This document shows, piece by piece, positions 41,706-50,491 of a stretch of 64,000 bases of DNA (the stretch's first letter is position 1; each line of letters starts with the position of its first letter). The position numbers and the translations under genes are program-made. Origin of the DNA: Onthomorpha sp937906975 (GTDB lineage: Bacteria > Bacteroidota > Bacteroidia > Bacteroidales > P3); NCBI GenBank assembly GCA_045614605.1, contig JAZLDH010000012.1:1-64000 (forward strand), given 5' to 3'. Under the pieces are notes generated by a model. The model did no database searches and had not been told where the DNA came from. It worked only from the letters and a program-made list of their open reading frames with translations.

Positions 41706-41833
41706 CATGAATAATAATATAAATAATAATAATAATAAAAAAAATAATATATATAAATAAAGACATTTTTTATTTTTTTCTTTCATTTAGTTTTTTCTTG
41801 CATTAAAGCACGAAAAAGCAACGTATAGAAAAC

Positions 41834-41868
41834 AAAAAGGCGACTAAGTTAAATTTAGTCGCCTTTTT
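41834..41868. terminator. Terminator of aspA
   Basis: AAAAAGGCGACTAA (41834-41847) pairs with TTAGTCGCCTTTTT (41855-41868), a perfect 14-bp stem with a 7-base loop. It lies 19 bp after the aspA stop in the minus-strand direction. Confidence 0.92.
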
Positions 41869-41886
41869 AGTTTCAAAATTGACTGC

Positions 41887-43326
41887 TTATTTTCTTGGTT
41901 TGATATCTAATTTAACTGGCGCAATCATGTTTTCTGGTTTTAGTATTGTGTCTAAGTCTTCTTTTGAAAGAATGTCGTGTTCCAATACTAAATCGTAAAC
42001 TCCTTTTCCTGTTGCCATAGCTTCTTTTGCTATCTTTGTAGAGTTTTTGTATCCGATGATTGGGTTTAATGCTGTAACGATTCCAATAGAACCTTTTACT
42101 TGACGTTCGCAGTTTTCAACATCTGCTTTGATTCCGTCAATACATAATGTTCTTAATGTATCAAATCCGTTTGTTAATAGGTCGATTGATTCGAATAAGC
42201 AGTAAACTAATACTGGTTCCATAACGTTCAATTCTAATTGAGCGTTTTCTGCTGCAAGCATTACTGCTGTATCGTTTCCTATTACTTTGTAGCAAAGTTG
42301 GTTCATTACTTCTGGTATAACAGGGTTTACTTTTCCTGGCATGATTGATGAACCTGGTTGCATTTCAGGTAAGAATAATTCGTGGATTCCACATCTTGGA
42401 CCTGATCCCATCAAACGTAAGTCGTTGCATATTTTGATTGCTTTTAATGCTATACGTTTCAATTCTGATGAGTAGCCTACAAGTACTGATGTATCTGATG
42501 TCACTTCTACTAAGTCTTCTGCTAATGTTACGTTCCAGCCTGTTATTTCTCTTAAAGCTTCTGTACAAAGTTTGCTGTAACCTGGTTCTGAACAGATTCC
42601 TGTTCCTATCGCTGTTGCTCCCATGTTAATACATAATAATTCTTCTGCTGCATTGTTTAGGTTAGCGATTTCTCTTCTGATTAGGTTAGCAAATCCTTTG
42701 AATGTTTGACCAAGTGTCATTGGAACTCCGTCTTGTAATTGAGTTCTTCCCATTTTGATTATTTGAGAAAACTCTTCTGCTTTTTTGTCTAATGACTCAA
42801 CGATTTTAGTCATTGCTTCAGCAAGTCTTCTGTTTTCTAAGTATAATCCAAAGTGGAATGCTGTTGGATAAGCATCGTTTGTAGATTGTGATGCGTTTAG
42901 GTGGTCGTTTGGAGAACAAAATTCGTATTGTCCGTGTTCTTTACCCATTATTTCTAATGCACGGTTTGCAAGTACTTCGTTCGCATTCATGTTTACTGTT
43001 GTACCTGCTCCTCCTTGTATCATGTCAGAAAGGAAAAATTCGTGATGTTTTCCTTCAAATAATTCATCACAAGCTTGAGAGATTGCTTTGAATTGTTCGT
43101 CTGTTAATTTACCTTGTTTGTGGTTTGCAACGGCTGCTCCTTTTTTTGTTAAGGCCATACCTTTTATAAAGTTAGGATAGTCGTTCATTAACTTACCTGA
43201 AATTTTGAAGTTTTCAAAACCTCTTACTGATTGCACGCCATATAATGCTTCAACAGGAATTTCTCTTGTTCCTATAAGGTCTGTTTCTTGACGTGTCTTG
43301 CCTGAATATTTTGTTGTGTCAACCAT
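41887..43326 (-). CDS. aspA: Aspartate ammonia-lyase
   Basis: Reversible deamination of aspartate to fumarate, feeding the reductive TCA branch and fumarate respiration used by anaerobic Bacteroidales. The 479-residue protein matches the fumarase/aspartase superfamily. It has the N-terminal TRQETDLIGTREIPVEALYGVQ, the substrate loop with NASQSTNDAYPTAFHFGLY, and the catalytic-serine signature GSSIMPGKVNPVIPE. The GSS-loop and the aspartase-type N-terminus favour aspartase over fumarase. Monocistronic with its own promoter and terminator. Confidence 0.94.
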   Translation of the reverse strand: MVDTTKYSGKTRQETDLIGTREIPVEALYGVQSVRGFENFKISGKLMNDYPNFIKGMALTKKGAAVANHKQGKLTDEQFKAISQACDELFEGKHHEFFLSDMIQGGAGTTVNMNANEVLANRALEIMGKEHGQYEFCSPNDHLNASQSTNDAYPTAFHFGLYLENRRLAEAMTKIVESLDKKAEEFSQIIKMGRTQLQDGVPMTLGQTFKGFANLIRREIANLNNAAEELLCINMGATAIGTGICSEPGYSKLCTEALREITGWNVTLAEDLVEVTSDTSVLVGYSSELKRIALKAIKICNDLRLMGSGPRCGIHELFLPEMQPGSSIMPGKVNPVIPEVMNQLCYKVIGNDTAVMLAAENAQLELNVMEPVLVYCLFESIDLLTNGFDTLRTLCIDGIKADVENCERQVKGSIGIVTALNPIIGYKNSTKIAKEAMATGKGVYDLVLEHDILSKEDLDTILKPENMIAPVKLDIKPRK

Positions 43327-43375
43327 TTTGATTTGTATTTTGTTAATATTTTACTTTTCTCTTTGAAATAAAGTG

Positions 43376-43383
43376 CAAAAGTA
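43376..43383 (-). promoter_or_regulatory. -7 box of aspA
   Basis: Minus-strand TACTTTTG fits TAnnTTTG; the leader would be about 43 bases. It lies just before the end of the speA gene. Confidence 0.55.
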
Positions 43384-43393
43384 CGAAAGTTTT

Positions 43394-44797
43394 TTAATAT
43401 CCTAATATTTTTAGCATTGATTTATGGCTTTGTTCTTTTGCAAATAGCTTTGTGTACCATTCTCCATTCTCATCTTTATCTAAAATTATGTGTTTTGGTT
43501 GTGGTATTAAGCAATGTTGTATTCCTCCATAGCCTGCCAAACTTTCTTGATAGGCTCCTGTGTGGAAAAAGCCAATATATAAAGGTTCTTCTTCGTCAGA
43601 GGAATATTTTGGCAAGAATACTGCGTTGGAATGTACCTCTGCTGAATAGTAATCTTGTGAGTCGCAAGTCAATCCTCCAAGAAAGACTCTTTGATATTCA
43701 TTATCCCATTTATTTATTGGTAGAAGTATAAATCTTTGTCCTATTCCCCATGTGTCAGGAAGCGTAGTTATGAAAGAGGAGTCTATCATATACCATAGCT
43801 CTTTATCGTTTTGGCGTTTTTGGTCTATGATACTATATAATATACAGCCTGCTTCTCCTACGGTAAATGAGCCAAATTCTGTAAATATATTTGGTTCTTG
43901 TACGCCTTGTTTGTTACAAATATCTTTTATTTGTGCAAGGATTTCTTCTGCCATGTATTCGTAATCGTATTCAAAGCCTAATGAGTTTTTAATAGGGAAG
44001 CCTCCTCCTATATCTAAGCTATCTAAGTCTGAACATACTTTTTTCAATTCGCAATATACGTTTACGCATTTTTGTAGTTCGTTCCAATAGTAAGCAGAGT
44101 CCTTTATTCCTGTGTTAATGAAGAAATGCAGCATTTTAAGTTTGTATTTAGGATTGTTTGCTATCTTTTCTTTATAGAAATCCACAATACAGTTGTATCT
44201 AATGCCTAATCGTGAAGTGTAAAAATCGAACATTGGCTCTTCTTCTGATGCAATACGTATTCCAACATTACAATTGCAATCAACAATAGAGTTCATCGCC
44301 TCTATTTCTTCTATATTATCTATTATAGGTATTACATTGGTAAATCCATTGCGTATAAGCTCTGCTATATTCTCTATATATTGAGGACGTTTAAAACCAT
44401 TACACAATATATATTGGTCTTTACCAACTTTTCCTTGTTCATATAATTCGTTAATTATGTTAATGTCAAAGGCAGAAGATGTTTCTAAGTGAACATCGTT
44501 CTTTATCACCTCATCTAAGACGAAAGAGAAATGCGAACTCTTTGTACAATAGCAATAATTGTAAGTTCCATTGTAATCTGTTTTTGCTATCGCTACATTA
44601 AAAAGTCTCTTTGCTCTTTGAATCTGCGAAGTTATCTTCGGCAAAAAGGTAATCTTCAAAGGTGTTCCGTATTGTTTAATTATATCCATTAAAGGAATAT
44701 CATGAAACAATAGTTCATTTTCTTCTGTCTTAAATTCCTCTTGCGGAAATTCAAATGTTTGTTCAATTAAATCATTGTACTTGTTCTTCATCTTCAC
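43394..44797 (-). CDS. speA: Arginine decarboxylase, PLP fold type III
   Basis: 467 residues; makes agmatine for polyamine synthesis. It has an alanine-racemase-type barrel with the PLP lysine Lys86 in YCYCTKSSHF. The glycine-rich phosphate loop is SLDIGGGFPI, and a C-terminal beta domain carries GGLTCDSQD, whose cysteine comes from the partner subunit active site. The closest pattern is the short arginine decarboxylase found across Bacteroidota, not the 630-660-residue E. coli SpeA. It could in principle act on a related diamino acid. Stand-alone gene with its own promoter. Confidence 0.82.
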   Translation of the reverse strand: MKMKNKYNDLIEQTFEFPQEEFKTEENELLFHDIPLMDIIKQYGTPLKITFLPKITSQIQRAKRLFNVAIAKTDYNGTYNYCYCTKSSHFSFVLDEVIKNDVHLETSSAFDINIINELYEQGKVGKDQYILCNGFKRPQYIENIAELIRNGFTNVIPIIDNIEEIEAMNSIVDCNCNVGIRIASEEEPMFDFYTSRLGIRYNCIVDFYKEKIANNPKYKLKMLHFFINTGIKDSAYYWNELQKCVNVYCELKKVCSDLDSLDIGGGFPIKNSLGFEYDYEYMAEEILAQIKDICNKQGVQEPNIFTEFGSFTVGEAGCILYSIIDQKRQNDKELWYMIDSSFITTLPDTWGIGQRFILLPINKWDNEYQRVFLGGLTCDSQDYYSAEVHSNAVFLPKYSSDEEEPLYIGFFHTGAYQESLAGYGGIQHCLIPQPKHIILDKDENGEWYTKLFAKEQSHKSMLKILGY

Positions 44798-44860
44798 AAT
44801 CTTTTTTAGTTACTTAAAACAAAAATCAACAATCCAAGTGAGTTGGTTTGTATTTTCCGT

Positions 44861-44868
44861 GCAAAATT
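44861..44868 (-). promoter_or_regulatory. -7 box of speA
   Basis: Minus-strand TAATTTTG fits TAnnTTTG; the start would lie near 44854, about 57 bases before the ATG. It is divergent from the FKBP promoter. Confidence 0.55.
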
Positions 44869-44878
44869 AATCAAATCG

Positions 44879-44904
44879 CTTAGACTTACCTATTTTTTTC
44901 TTAG
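44879..44904 (+). repeat. Short 21-bp phased pair J
   Basis: TTTAG (44879-44883) and CTTAG (44900-44904) are 21 bp apart, with T/A-rich spacers, between the divergent speA and FKBP promoters. With only two clear cores this is the weakest member of the family. Confidence 0.4.
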
Positions 44905-44934
44905 AAAAATAATAATTTATCAATAAAATATTTC

Positions 44935-44942
44935 TAAATTTG
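44935..44942 (+). promoter_or_regulatory. -7 box of the FKBP gene
   Basis: TAAATTTG matches TAnnTTTG; the leader would be about 21 bases to the ATG at 44970. Confidence 0.55.
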
Positions 44943-44969
44943 CACGTTGTATTGTAATATTTTTTAATA

Positions 44970-45710
44970 ATGAAAAATTTATTTCGTTTGACAAGTGTTG
45001 TACTTTTTAGTTCTTTAACATTTGTCGCATGTTCTCAAAAAGAAGTTTCTGTTTCTGCAAGCAGTTTAAAGAATGTAACAGATTCCGCCTCTTACATAAT
45101 GGGTTACAATCAAGCAATGAGCATGAAAGCTCAAGGCGTGGAGGTAAATCCTGAAGTTTTTGCAACAGTTATCCAACAAGTATTAAGCGGAGACACCACT
45201 TGCTTATTGACACAAGAGCAAATCCAACAAACAATACAGTCTTATCAAGAATTTATGATGCAAAAACAAACTTCTGAATTAAGCAAAAAAGCTGAACCAA
45301 GAAGAAAAGCAGCCGAAAGTTTCCTTGCTAAGAACAAAGAAGAAAAAGATGTTGTAACTACACCAAGTGGATTGCAATACAAAGTAGAGAAACAAGGTAA
45401 GGGTATAAAGCCTTCCTCTATTGATGATAGAGTTAGATACAAGTATTCTTTATCTACATTAAACCAAGACGGTACTTTTTCTGATTTAATAGAAAACACC
45501 TTCATCAGAGAGGGTGATCCTACAATTTCTGTTTTAAGCGGATTGATTCCTGGCATTACAGAGGCTTTCCTTTTAATGAAACAAGGCTCTATTTACGAAT
45601 TTTGGATTCACCCAGACTTAGCTTACGGCAATCAAGATAACGATGTAATTCCAGCAGGTAGTTTATTGAAATTTCGTATTGAGTTAGTGGAGGTACTTCC
45701 TTCCAAATAA
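44970..45710 (+). CDS. FKBP-type peptidyl-prolyl cis-trans isomerase lipoprotein
   Basis: 246 residues. The signal ends in lipobox FVAC with Cys21, so the protein is a lipid-anchored periplasmic or outer-membrane foldase. An FkpA-like N-terminal dimerisation region (about 35-115) precedes the FKBP domain (about 120-245, LQYKVEKQGKGIKPSSIDD, GLIPGITEAFLLMKQGSIYEFWIHPDLAYG, ELVEVLP). Transcribed alone from the promoter at 44935; the downstream hairpin abuts the next gene. Confidence 0.9.
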   Translation: MKNLFRLTSVVLFSSLTFVACSQKEVSVSASSLKNVTDSASYIMGYNQAMSMKAQGVEVNPEVFATVIQQVLSGDTTCLLTQEQIQQTIQSYQEFMMQKQTSELSKKAEPRRKAAESFLAKNKEEKDVVTTPSGLQYKVEKQGKGIKPSSIDDRVRYKYSLSTLNQDGTFSDLIENTFIREGDPTISVLSGLIPGITEAFLLMKQGSIYEFWIHPDLAYGNQDNDVIPAGSLLKFRIELVEVLPSK

Positions 45711-45741
45711 CGAACTATTTTTATTTTAAATTCTTTTTCCT

Positions 45742-45779
45742 CTCAATACTTAAATCAAAAATAGTATTGAGACTTTTTT
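45742..45779 (+). terminator. Terminator ending 4 bp before a response-regulator ATG
   Basis: CTCAATACT (45742-45750) pairs with AGTATTGAG (45763-45771), followed by ACTTTTTT. The response-regulator ATG is at 45784. No TAnnTTTG promoter lies between them, so the regulator may depend on read-through of this hairpin. Confidence 0.8.
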
Positions 45780-45783
45780 GTAT

Positions 45784-46476
45784 ATGAAAGTATTAATAAT
45801 AGAAGACGAAGAAAACCTACTTCGATTAACAAAATCAGAATTAGAAAAAGAAGGTTACAAAGTTGATTTTTCTACAACATTAGCCAATGCAACAGATAAA
45901 ATCTTATCAACCTCCTATGATTGTATTTTATTAGATATAATGCTTCCTGATGGTAATGGTTTATCTATTTTAAAGATCTTAAAAAATTTAGGAAGAGAAG
46001 ATAACGTAATAATACTCTCGGCAAAAGATTCCATAGACGATAAAGTAAATGGGTTAGATTTAGGTGCAGATGATTATCTTGCAAAGCCCTATCATATTGC
46101 AGAAGTATCAGCAAGAATTAAAACGATTATTCGTAGAAAAAACCCTTCAAACAAAAATGGTTGTTTCGGAAATGTCTGCATACTATCAGCAGAAAAGAAA
46201 GTATTAGTAAACAATAAAGAAATCACATTAAAGAAAAAAGAATTTGAAATATTAGAGTTCTTTTCAAATAGAATAAATAGACTAATAGACAAAGACAAAT
46301 TAGCAGAATTTATTTGGGAAGAAAACTTTGATTCCATGGGAAATTATGATTTTCTCTACACTCAAATGAAAAATCTACGTAAAAAATTAAAAGATTCTAA
46401 TGCTTCATTAGAATTAAAATCCATTTACGGTATAGGTTACAAACTAATAGAAAAAGAAAATGAAGGCTCTTTATAA
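45784..46476 (+). CDS. OmpR-family response regulator (RprY-like)
   Basis: 230 residues. The receiver domain has the acidic pocket EDEE (7-10), phospho-acceptor Asp51 in LLDIMLPDGNG and Lys101 in DDYLAKP. A winged-helix effector domain follows (about 135-228, EITLKKKEFEILEFF, YDFLYTQMKNLRKKL, IKSIYGIGYKL-like end). Start at ATG 45784; the frame opens at a TTG two codons earlier. It overlaps the histidine kinase gene by 17 bp. The direct repeat at 47741-47759 upstream of the PepSY gene is a likely binding site. Confidence 0.92.
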   Translation: MKVLIIEDEENLLRLTKSELEKEGYKVDFSTTLANATDKILSTSYDCILLDIMLPDGNGLSILKILKNLGREDNVIILSAKDSIDDKVNGLDLGADDYLAKPYHIAEVSARIKTIIRRKNPSNKNGCFGNVCILSAEKKVLVNNKEITLKKKEFEILEFFSNRINRLIDKDKLAEFIWEENFDSMGNYDFLYTQMKNLRKKLKDSNASLELKSIYGIGYKLIEKENEGSL

Positions 46477-47737
46477 GGTTATTTTAAGTGCTGGAATTAT
46501 TATAAGCATTGTCATCTGCTTATGGTCAGTCTTGTTTTATTTTGCCATAATGAAAGAAATAGATGACGAAACAGAAGACTCATTAGAACTATACGCCTTT
46601 CGACTTATTCAAAAAAAGAATGAAAGCAAATTAGACTCTATTATATATGATGGGACTAACAATTCATTCTTTATAGAGAAAATCACAAAAGAAGAAGCAA
46701 ATAGTTTAGAAAACATGTCTTTCAAAGACACAAATATATTCATTGCCGACAGAAACGAAACAGAGCCTTGCAAAAGACTAATACTTGCATTCTACGATAC
46801 ACAAGAGAATTATTATAAACTAACAGTATATACACCAACCATAGAAAAACAAGAATTAAAAGAAAGAATACTCTGTCTTGTTATAACAATTGTAATAATA
46901 CTTATCACATCTGTAATAACTATACATTTAAGGGTTTTTAGAAAAAACCTAAAACCATTATATACACTACTAAATTGGCATAGGAACTATCAGTTAGGAA
47001 AAGAAAAACAAACATTCCCTGAATGCGATAGTAATATTAAAGAATTTCAAGAACTATTTAAGGCGGCAAAATCAAGTACGCAAAGAGCAGAAGAAACATA
47101 CAAACAACAAAAACTATTCTTAGGTCATGCCTCTCACGAAATACAAACGCCACTTGCTATAAGTATTAATCAATTAGAATCATTTCTTGAAGACGAAAGC
47201 CTTAATGAAGAACAAATGACAAAAATCTTCACAACCCTATCCTCTTTGAGAAAAATGACTAAAATGAATAAATCCTTATTACTATTATCCAAAATAGAAA
47301 ACGACCAATTCAACAATATAGAATCAATAAACATTAATCAAATAATCAAAGAAAAATCCAATTTATTTAAAGAAACCTTTTCTCAAAAAGAGATTAATGT
47401 AACCATAAACGAAAAAGAAGAATTGGAAATAAAGATTGATAACATTCTTTGCGAAATGCTAATAAACAATTTACTAAAAAACGCTTTTGTTCACAATATA
47501 TTAGGAGGTAAAGTCATAATCGACATAAACAAAGACTCTATTACATTTAGCAATAGCGGAAAACCTACAAGTTTAAATAAAAATATGATTTTTAATTACT
47601 TTTATAAAGAATCAAATGAACAAAATTCCTCAGGTTTGGGTTTAGTATTAATAAAAAGTATATGCAAAAAGAATAATTTAGACATTGATTATCAATTTAA
47701 TAACAAAAAACATCAATTTATTATTACAAAAAAATAA
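46460..47737 (+). CDS. Sensor histidine kinase of the RprX type
   Basis: 425 residues with two membrane helices (about 8-30 and 136-157) around a periplasmic sensor of roughly 105 residues. The HisKA domain has HEIQTPLAISINQLE (phospho-His near 225). The HATPase domain has the N box MLINNLLKNAFVHN and FSNSGKP in place of the usual DNGxG, typical of this Bacteroidota group, and G2 SSGLGLVLIKSIC. Partner of the overlapping response regulator. The signal is unknown; a PepSY-like lipoprotein gene follows. Confidence 0.92.
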   Translation: MKALYKVILSAGIIISIVICLWSVLFYFAIMKEIDDETEDSLELYAFRLIQKKNESKLDSIIYDGTNNSFFIEKITKEEANSLENMSFKDTNIFIADRNETEPCKRLILAFYDTQENYYKLTVYTPTIEKQELKERILCLVITIVIILITSVITIHLRVFRKNLKPLYTLLNWHRNYQLGKEKQTFPECDSNIKEFQELFKAAKSSTQRAEETYKQQKLFLGHASHEIQTPLAISINQLESFLEDESLNEEQMTKIFTTLSSLRKMTKMNKSLLLLSKIENDQFNNIESININQIIKEKSNLFKETFSQKEINVTINEKEELEIKIDNILCEMLINNLLKNAFVHNILGGKVIIDINKDSITFSNSGKPTSLNKNMIFNYFYKESNEQNSSGLGLVLIKSICKKNNLDIDYQFNNKKHQFIITKK

Positions 47738-47740
47738 AAA

Positions 47741-47759
47741 TTTCAGAATGTTTTCAGAA
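47741..47759 (+). promoter_or_regulatory. Direct repeat, probable response-regulator operator
   Basis: TTTCAGAA occurs at 47741-47748 and again at 47752-47759, 11 bp apart, as expected for head-to-tail OmpR/PhoB-type dimers. It lies where the -33 element should be for the -7 box at 47768. Confidence 0.6.
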
Positions 47760-47767
47760 TTGGGTTA

Positions 47768-47775
47768 TACCTTTG
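47768..47775 (+). promoter_or_regulatory. -7 box of the PepSY lipoprotein gene
   Basis: TACCTTTG fits TAnnTTTG. There is no TTTG at -33; the TTTCAGAA direct repeat occupies that place, suggesting activation by the adjacent response regulator. The leader is about 47 bases. Confidence 0.65.
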
Positions 47776-47828
47776 CAAATGTAAAAAGAAAACAACAGAA
47801 ATTATAAACACAAAAAAAATTAAGTAAT

Positions 47829-48266
47829 ATGAAAAAATTAGCATTATTAACACTGATGGCATTTTCATTCCTATCATGTGAAAGTTCAGACAGAGTAGCA
47901 GTTGAATTTGGACAACTACCAAGCAAGGCTCAAAGTTTTATAAAAACTCATTTTCCTGATAAAACAATTTCAATAATCTTCCACGACAAAGACATGTTCG
48001 ATAAAGATTACGAAGTAGTTTTTGAAGACACTTCAAGCGTTGATTTCAATTCAAAAGGAGAATGGACAGAAATAGAAATAAAAACAGAGCCAGGAGTTCC
48101 AACAGCAGCAATACCTTCAGCAATCACTAACTATGTAAATGCAAAACACCCAAATACATTTATAGTAAAAATAAATAAAGACAGACGTGATTACGAGGTG
48201 GAATTAAGAAACGGTCTTGACTTAGTATTCGATAAAAACGGAAACTTTTTAAGATACGACGATTAA
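47829..48266 (+). CDS. PepSY-like domain lipoprotein
   Basis: 145 residues with signal peptide and lipobox FLSC (Cys17). The mature part holds two PepSY-like repeats (about 30-78 and 90-143), each with a helix followed by strands (LPSKAQSFIKTHFPDK, YEVVFEDTSSVDFNSKGEW; and AITNYVNAKHPN, YEVELRNGLDLVFDKNGNFL). This matches the putative beta-lactamase-inhibitor-like PepSY family PF11396. Such proteins are often encoded with RprXY-type systems and induced by them. It is the likely output, and perhaps feedback sensor, of the two-component system upstream. Confidence 0.85.
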   Translation: MKKLALLTLMAFSFLSCESSDRVAVEFGQLPSKAQSFIKTHFPDKTISIIFHDKDMFDKDYEVVFEDTSSVDFNSKGEWTEIEIKTEPGVPTAAIPSAITNYVNAKHPNTFIVKINKDRRDYEVELRNGLDLVFDKNGNFLRYDD

Positions 48267-48284
48267 AAAAAACTAACAATAAAT

Positions 48285-48315
48285 AAAAAAAGGAGAGTTA
48301 AACTCTCCTTTTTTT
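48285..48315. terminator. Bidirectional terminator between PepSY and YitT genes
   Basis: AAAAAAAGGAGAGTT (48285-48299) and AACTCTCCTTTTTTT (48301-48315) are a near-perfect palindrome with GGAGAG/CTCTCC as core stem and U tracts in both directions. It serves both convergent genes. Confidence 0.9.
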
Positions 48316-48316
48316 A

Positions 48317-49318
48317 TTATTTCAATGGAAGTTCTTTAAAGCCCTTTCCTAATGTTTCACTACTATCTATTACAGATATAAAGGCGTTAGCGTCTATTGC
48401 ACGTATTCCTGATTTCAATTTTACAAATTCAGCTCTTGTTACTGTTGTATAAATAACTTTTCTTTCTTGTCCTTTATACATTCCAATAGCATTGATACAA
48501 GTACCGCCTCTATTCAAATCATTTATAATAGCATTTCTTACCTCATCATATTTATCTGTAACAATAAATAAGGTTTTGTTTGTTTTTATACCATCTACAA
48601 CCATATCTATAATCTTTCCTTCGATTATGATTAAAAGAATAGAATATGCAGGTAAGCGTAAGTCTGGAGAAATTAATAATGTAGATAATGCGATGATACC
48701 ATCTACGATTATAACCATTGTTCCAAGAGAAATTCCTGTATATTTATTTATTATCATAGAGATAATATCACTTCCTCCTGAGGTTGCACCTGATTTAAAT
48801 ATCATTCCAATACCAATACCATATAATAAACCAGCCAACAATGTGTTAAGCAAATAGTCTGGTATGAATAAATTAGAAGTTCCTTGAATTGCAAGTGCAT
48901 CTAATGTAGCTTGGCTTGCATCTGATATAAGTTCTCCAACGTGAATGAAAGGTGTGTATCCATAATACGTTTCTATCATCCAAGTAAACAACCAACCTAA
49001 TGCAACAGATACGATAGTTTTAACACCGAATTTAGGTCCTAGTATTATACTACCAATAATTAGCAACGGCACTTCCATTGCAATCAAGAACCAAGTAATA
49101 GTTGATTCTGTTAAAGTTGCTAATACGTTTGCCAAACCATAAACTCCTCCTGGTGCTAAGTGATAAGGCATTGCAAAAGTTACGTCTGCAATAACAAATA
49201 ACAAGGTTCCGAATACAATATATCCGTAAGAAATGAACCATGCTTTTGAAAAGATTTTTTCATTTGGATCTACAAGCTGGCTAAACCATGCTTTTACTTT
49301 GTTTTGTTTTTCTGCCAT
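48317..49318 (-). CDS. YitT family membrane protein (DUF161 plus DUF2179)
   Basis: 333 residues with five to six membrane segments in the first 215 residues (YIVFGTLLFVIADVTFAMPYHL, GGVYGLANVLATL, GIGIGMIFKSGATSGGSDIIS). A C-terminal soluble DUF2179 domain follows (about 240-330, IEGKIIDMVVDGIKTNKTLFIV, RKVIYTTVTRAEFVKLK). Function unproven; the family is widespread in Bacteroidota and Firmicutes. It is transcribed alone from the promoter at 49366. Confidence 0.88.
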   Translation of the reverse strand: MAEKQNKVKAWFSQLVDPNEKIFSKAWFISYGYIVFGTLLFVIADVTFAMPYHLAPGGVYGLANVLATLTESTITWFLIAMEVPLLIIGSIILGPKFGVKTIVSVALGWLFTWMIETYYGYTPFIHVGELISDASQATLDALAIQGTSNLFIPDYLLNTLLAGLLYGIGIGMIFKSGATSGGSDIISMIINKYTGISLGTMVIIVDGIIALSTLLISPDLRLPAYSILLIIIEGKIIDMVVDGIKTNKTLFIVTDKYDEVRNAIINDLNRGGTCINAIGMYKGQERKVIYTTVTRAEFVKLKSGIRAIDANAFISVIDSSETLGKGFKELPLK

Positions 49319-49365
49319 AAATTTTTTATTTGTTTTTTATTCGTTTATTTAATTTTTAAAGGGTG

Positions 49366-49373
49366 CAAAGATA
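49366..49373 (-). promoter_or_regulatory. -7 box of the YitT gene
   Basis: Minus-strand TATCTTTG fits TAnnTTTG; it overlaps the spacer after pfkA and gives a leader of about 41 bases. Confidence 0.55.
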
Positions 49374-49384
49374 CTACTTTTTAT

Positions 49385-50479
49385 TTAGTCTCCAAAAGCG
49401 ATTCCTAAACCTTTGGCTGTCTTTACCAAGAAACTATCTGGACTCACCAAATGCGGTTCTTTCAAAGCCTCTTCCAAAGTTACCGATATTACATCAGGGT
49501 GCTTGTAAGCCACCATTCGACCAAACTCTCCTGCTTTTGCCAATTCAAAAGCCTTTACACCAAATTCTGATGCTAACACTCTATCGTATGCAATTGGAGT
49601 ACCACCTCTTTGCAAGTGTCCTAAGACTGACACTCTAATATCGTGAGTAACTCCCACTTCTTGTAGTTCAGATTTTATTACCTCTCCTATTCCTCCTAAT
49701 TTAAAATGTCTATTTCCTATCTCTTGCGATTGTTCTCCGATTTGTTCTCCATTCATGCTTTTCGCACCTTCGGCAACAACTATTATACAAAAGCCTCTAC
49801 CTTTTTTATAACGAGTTTCTATTTTTTGTTTAATCTTTTCTATATCGTATGGTATTTCTGGAATTATGCAAATGTCAGCTCCTCCCGCTACTGCTGCATT
49901 TAAGGCAATCCAACCTGCATCTCGTCCCATTACTTCAAGAATAAAGACTCTGTTATGCGAAGCAGCAGTTGTTACTAACTTATCCACACTTTCTGTTGCT
50001 ATTTGTACCGCTGTTTGAAAGCCGAAAGTAAAATCTGTCATCGACAAATCGTTATCAATCGTCTTAGGAACACCTATTATATTTAAACCCTTTTCATACA
50101 AAGCCTTAGAAATTCTTTGCGAACCATCACCTCCAATATTTATAACCGCATCTACTCCCAAGAATTGCAGTTTTCTTATCATTTGATCGCTCACATCTAT
50201 TGTTGTCCAATTACCTTGTGAATCTTTTACAGGATAAGCAAAAGGGCCTCCTTTGTTTGTGGTTCCAAGTATTGTACCTCCTTGTACCAAAATACCAGCA
50301 ACGTTTGATTCTTCTAAGGTTATGATTTCTGTTGGCTCTCTTAACACTCCGTTAAACGATTCTATACAACCTATAACCTCCCAATCTTTTTCCAAAGACG
50401 CTCTTTTTACTATTGCTCTTATCACTGCGTTTAGTCCTGGGCAGTCTCCGCCCCCTGTAGCAATCATTAGTCTTTTCAT
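49385..50479 (-). CDS. pfkA: 6-phosphofructokinase, mixed-signature type
   Basis: Phosphorylates fructose 6-phosphate, the committed step of glycolysis. The 364-residue protein has the donor loop GGDGS (116-120) and the catalytic PKTIDND (138-144, Asp142 as base). Other motifs are MGRDAGWIAL, the sugar-phosphate loop EGAKSMNG, and the effector/subunit region LGHLQRGGTP. Gly119 (E. coli 104) predicts ATP use, while Lys139 (E. coli Gly124) is usual in PPi-dependent and some other PFKs. The donor is therefore not certain. It lies 12 bp after engB in a same-strand run glsA-glsB-engB-pfkA. Confidence 0.9.
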   Translation of the reverse strand: MKRLMIATGGGDCPGLNAVIRAIVKRASLEKDWEVIGCIESFNGVLREPTEIITLEESNVAGILVQGGTILGTTNKGGPFAYPVKDSQGNWTTIDVSDQMIRKLQFLGVDAVINIGGDGSQRISKALYEKGLNIIGVPKTIDNDLSMTDFTFGFQTAVQIATESVDKLVTTAASHNRVFILEVMGRDAGWIALNAAVAGGADICIIPEIPYDIEKIKQKIETRYKKGRGFCIIVVAEGAKSMNGEQIGEQSQEIGNRHFKLGGIGEVIKSELQEVGVTHDIRVSVLGHLQRGGTPIAYDRVLASEFGVKAFELAKAGEFGRMVAYKHPDVISVTLEEALKEPHLVSPDSFLVKTAKGLGIAFGD

Positions 50480-50491
50480 AACTATTGTTTT

